Assembly: GCA_041685835.1 (NCBI GenBank)
Contig: JAWLEX010000022.1
Coordinates: forward strand, 1-34,122
DNA from: JAIPEI01 sp041685835
Lineage (GTDB): Bacteria; Desulfobacterota; DSM-4660; Desulfatiglandales; HGW-15
Length of the DNA: 34,122 nt
Direction: 5' to 3'
The notes below the pieces were generated by a model. The model ran no database searches and had not been told where the DNA came from. It saw only the letters and a list, made by a program, of their open reading frames with translations. Numbering within the stretch: position 1 is the stretch's first letter; every line of letters starts with the position of its first letter. Below, piece by piece: positions 32,356-34,122 of this stretch. The translations under genes and the position numbers were made by a program.

Positions 32356-33750
32356 ATGCCGGACGACTTCTCACCAGCCGACACTATAGCGGCGCTCTCC
32401 ACCCCTCCCGGGCAGGCGGGAATCGGCATCATCCGCATGAGCGGCCCCCAGTCCGTCACCATCGCCCGGGCCGTGTTTCGTCCCCGCCACCCCATTCCGG
32501 AGTGGAAGAGCCACCGGCTCCACCTGGGAGACATTGTTGACCCGGTCACCAGGGCCTCTGTGGACGAAGTGCTTCTCTCCACCATGAAGGCCCCGCATTC
32601 CTATACCCGGGAAGACGTGGTGGAGATCAACTCCCACAGCGGACACGCCCTCCACGAGCGCATCCTCAACATCCTGCTTGATGCTGGAGCACGGCAGGCC
32701 CGGCCCGGAGAATTTACGCTCCGGGCCTTTCTCAACGGCCGCATCGACCTCACTCAGGCCGAGGCGGTAATGGACCTCATTTCCGCGCAGTCCGAGCGAG
32801 GCGTCGAACTCGCCTCGCGGCAGCTGAAAGGGGGCCTGAAAGACCGGATCGAGGCCGTAAGGGGATCGCTCATAGGGTTGATAGCACACGCGGAGGTGGC
32901 AATCGACTATCCTGAAGAAGGGTACGGTTTGATCTCCGGCGAGGAGGCATCGGGGCGGCTTACAACCGACGTGCTCATGCCTCTCGAGGAAATACGTGCG
33001 GCCCATGCCCGGCGCCGAATCTGGGTCGAAGGCACCAAGGTCGCGCTCGTGGGGCGAGTCAACGTCGGCAAGTCCAGCATCCTTAACCGCCTCGTAGGCG
33101 GGGAGCGCGCCATAGTCTCATCGGAGCCGGGGACCACTCGTGATGTCATTGAACAGGGCGTTCAGATCAATGGTCTTCCTTTGCGGATCCTGGACACCGC
33201 CGGGTACCGTGAGGCGAAAGGAGAGGTGGAGAGCCTCGGTATCCGGCTCACCGAGCGATGCATCGAAGAAGCGGACCTGGCTCTGTGGGTGGTGGACCAG
33301 AGCCGAAGGCTCGATGTGGACGACCACCGGATTCTTGATCGGTGCAAAAAGGTTCCGACCCTGGCCGTGGTAAACAAGATCGACCTTCCCGGCCTCCTGA
33401 ATGAAGAGGAGCTCGGAAAGCTCTGCGGCGATATCCCGGTGATCCGGGTTTCAGCCCTGTCCGGAGACGGAATGGCCGGTCTGGAGAAGGCGGTTCGAAA
33501 CGCGGTCTTAGGTAAGGACAAGGCCCGGTCGGATGCGGAATTCGCCCCCAATGCCAGGCAGAATCGTGTGCTGGGCGAGGCCTGTGCCCACCTTCGCCGG
33601 GCAGCGTCCCATCTCCGCAAAGATGCTCCGCTCGAGATCGTGGTCCTGGACCTGGGAAGCGGGCTCGACCGCCTGGACGAGCTCACCGGAAGGCACACCG
33701 CAGATGACGTTCTAGAACGTATCTTCAGCGAGTTTTGCCTTGGAAAGTAG
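32356..33750 (+). CDS. mnmE: tRNA uridine-5-carboxymethylaminomethyl modification GTPase MnmE
   Basis: This 464-residue protein has an N-terminal folate-binding domain (about 1-120), a helical domain, and an inserted G domain. The G domain has G1 GRVNVGKSS (233-241), G3 DTAG (280-283) and G4 NKID (340-343). The catalytic C-terminal cysteine is in FCLGK (C461). With MnmG it modifies the wobble uridine of certain tRNAs. The G1 loop has Val where most homologues have Pro (GRPNxGKSS). The gene starts 7 bp after jag. In the same frame, reading continues for 61 codons after the TAG stop. Confidence 0.97.
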   Translation: MPDDFSPADTIAALSTPPGQAGIGIIRMSGPQSVTIARAVFRPRHPIPEWKSHRLHLGDIVDPVTRASVDEVLLSTMKAPHSYTREDVVEINSHSGHALHERILNILLDAGARQARPGEFTLRAFLNGRIDLTQAEAVMDLISAQSERGVELASRQLKGGLKDRIEAVRGSLIGLIAHAEVAIDYPEEGYGLISGEEASGRLTTDVLMPLEEIRAAHARRRIWVEGTKVALVGRVNVGKSSILNRLVGGERAIVSSEPGTTRDVIEQGVQINGLPLRILDTAGYREAKGEVESLGIRLTERCIEEADLALWVVDQSRRLDVDDHRILDRCKKVPTLAVVNKIDLPGLLNEEELGKLCGDIPVIRVSALSGDGMAGLEKAVRNAVLGKDKARSDAEFAPNARQNRVLGEACAHLRRAASHLRKDAPLEIVVLDLGSGLDRLDELTGRHTADDVLERIFSEFCLGK

Positions 33751-33774
33751 AAGAGCACGAAGAATTACAAAAAG

Positions 33775-33936
33775 GTGTTGAGATTTTGTGATGTTAAGCT
33801 GTTGAGGGAAAGATCAAAAAACCACGGGCCATTGCTTTTTCGCCACAATCTTCCCGTTGCCGGGATCAATGCGTTAATGGAAGAGAACAAATCGGTTGTA
33901 CCGCCACCGAATGTACTGCTTGACACTACTTCATAA
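33775..33936 (+). other. Unrecognised short open frame after mnmE, possible gene remnant
   Basis: In the frame of mnmE, after its TAG, an open stretch runs to TAA 33934-33936. From a GTG at 33775 it gives 53 residues, including RHNLPVAGINALMEENKSVV and PPPNVLLD. The composition looks protein-like rather than random, but I do not recognise the family and no ribosome site is evident. It may be the tail of a lost gene. A larger frame on the minus strand (33765-33992) has no protein-like features and runs into the repeat. Confidence 0.25.
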
Positions 33937-33957
33937 AAACGAATAAGATATAGCTTA

Positions 33958-34122
33958 ATGCTCATCCAGAAACGCTTTCTGGGCACTGGCAAGTTTCCAA
34001 TTCAGAAATGAGGATTTTTTGTCAAGATCAAGGAAATCAAGAGGTTGCGCGGAGGCGTACTGGAGTACGCCGCACAAGCAACCTCGCAGATTGACGCCGA
34101 GATTGGCAAAAAAGACCATTTC
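33958..34122. mobile_element. Foldback/MITE-like element, copy 2 (cut by the window edge)
   Basis: This copy aligns to copy 1 with an offset of 32129 and the same orientation. Over the 162 bases from 33961 to the edge only five differ. It contains a perfect left-end hairpin CCAGAAA-CGC-TTTCTGG (decayed by one base in copy 1) and the same central foldback with GAGGTTGC and GGCGTACT blocks. The right terminal repeat and the flanking duplication lie outside the window. The copy is in the intergenic region after mnmE. Confidence 0.9.

Noticed and set aside
33765..33992. A 75-residue minus-strand ORF after mnmE
   Set aside because: Its start lies inside the foldback element copy and its sequence shows no protein-like features; the opposite frame is more plausible.
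1..34122. CRISPR array or defence island
   Set aside because: No regularly spaced direct repeats and no cas or known defence proteins were seen; the only defence-like item is the toxin-antitoxin pair.

Overview
The window looks like a chromosomal core region of an anaerobic Desulfobacterota (formerly Deltaproteobacteria). No taxonomic marker gene is present, so this rests on gene content: a split F1Fo operon with b and b' subunits but no a or c, a bactofilin next to the mre/mrd cell-shape genes, RNase Y together with RNase G, and a two-gene 2-hydroxyacyl-CoA-dehydratase-activase-like system. Almost all genes up to 28751 are on the minus strand. From 28945 onward they are on the plus strand.

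Region 1 (1-2570) is a graveyard of mobile DNA. A recD2-type helicase gene enters from the left edge and is cut at about 638, where it joins a piece of an IS91-like transposase. A ParE/RelE-type toxin with its antitoxin follows. Next is the C-terminal part of a tyrosine recombinase, interrupted by a 175-bp foldback element with terminal inverted repeats and a 7-bp target duplication. Last is a remnant of an IS1634-like transposase. A second, nearly identical copy of the foldback element is cut off by the right edge (33958-34122), so direct copies flank about 32 kb of core genes. A third, decayed relative is likely between yidD and yidC.

Region 2 (2571-15260, minus) carries a universal stress protein, RNase G, the two activase-like proteins, a radical SAM protein, DNA polymerase I, a small protein resembling the 4-fold beta flower family, and RNase Y.

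Region 3 (15261-22404, minus) holds a structured intergenic region that could encode a 6S-like RNA, then zapA and a zapB-like gene. After a strong bidirectional terminator comes the ATP synthase operon, in transcription order b', b, delta, alpha, gamma, beta, epsilon. The first four genes are linked by ATGA overlaps, and a TTGACA/TATAAA promoter precedes b'.

Region 4 (22541-28751, minus) is a cell-shape block: mreB, mreC, mreD, mrdA (PBP2), rodA and a bactofilin. The mreD reading frame contains its expected first membrane helix upstream of any ATG, GTG or TTG codon, which suggests an ATC start.

Region 5 (28945-33750, plus) is the conserved rpmH-rnpA-yidD-yidC-jag-mnmE string, with a good sigma70-like promoter before rpmH. 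No dnaA and no DnaA-box cluster is seen, so there is no evidence for an origin here.

No CRISPR array, tRNA or rRNA was recognised. The least explained items are the foldback element family, the mreD start, the zapA-rny intergenic structure and the two-gene activase system.
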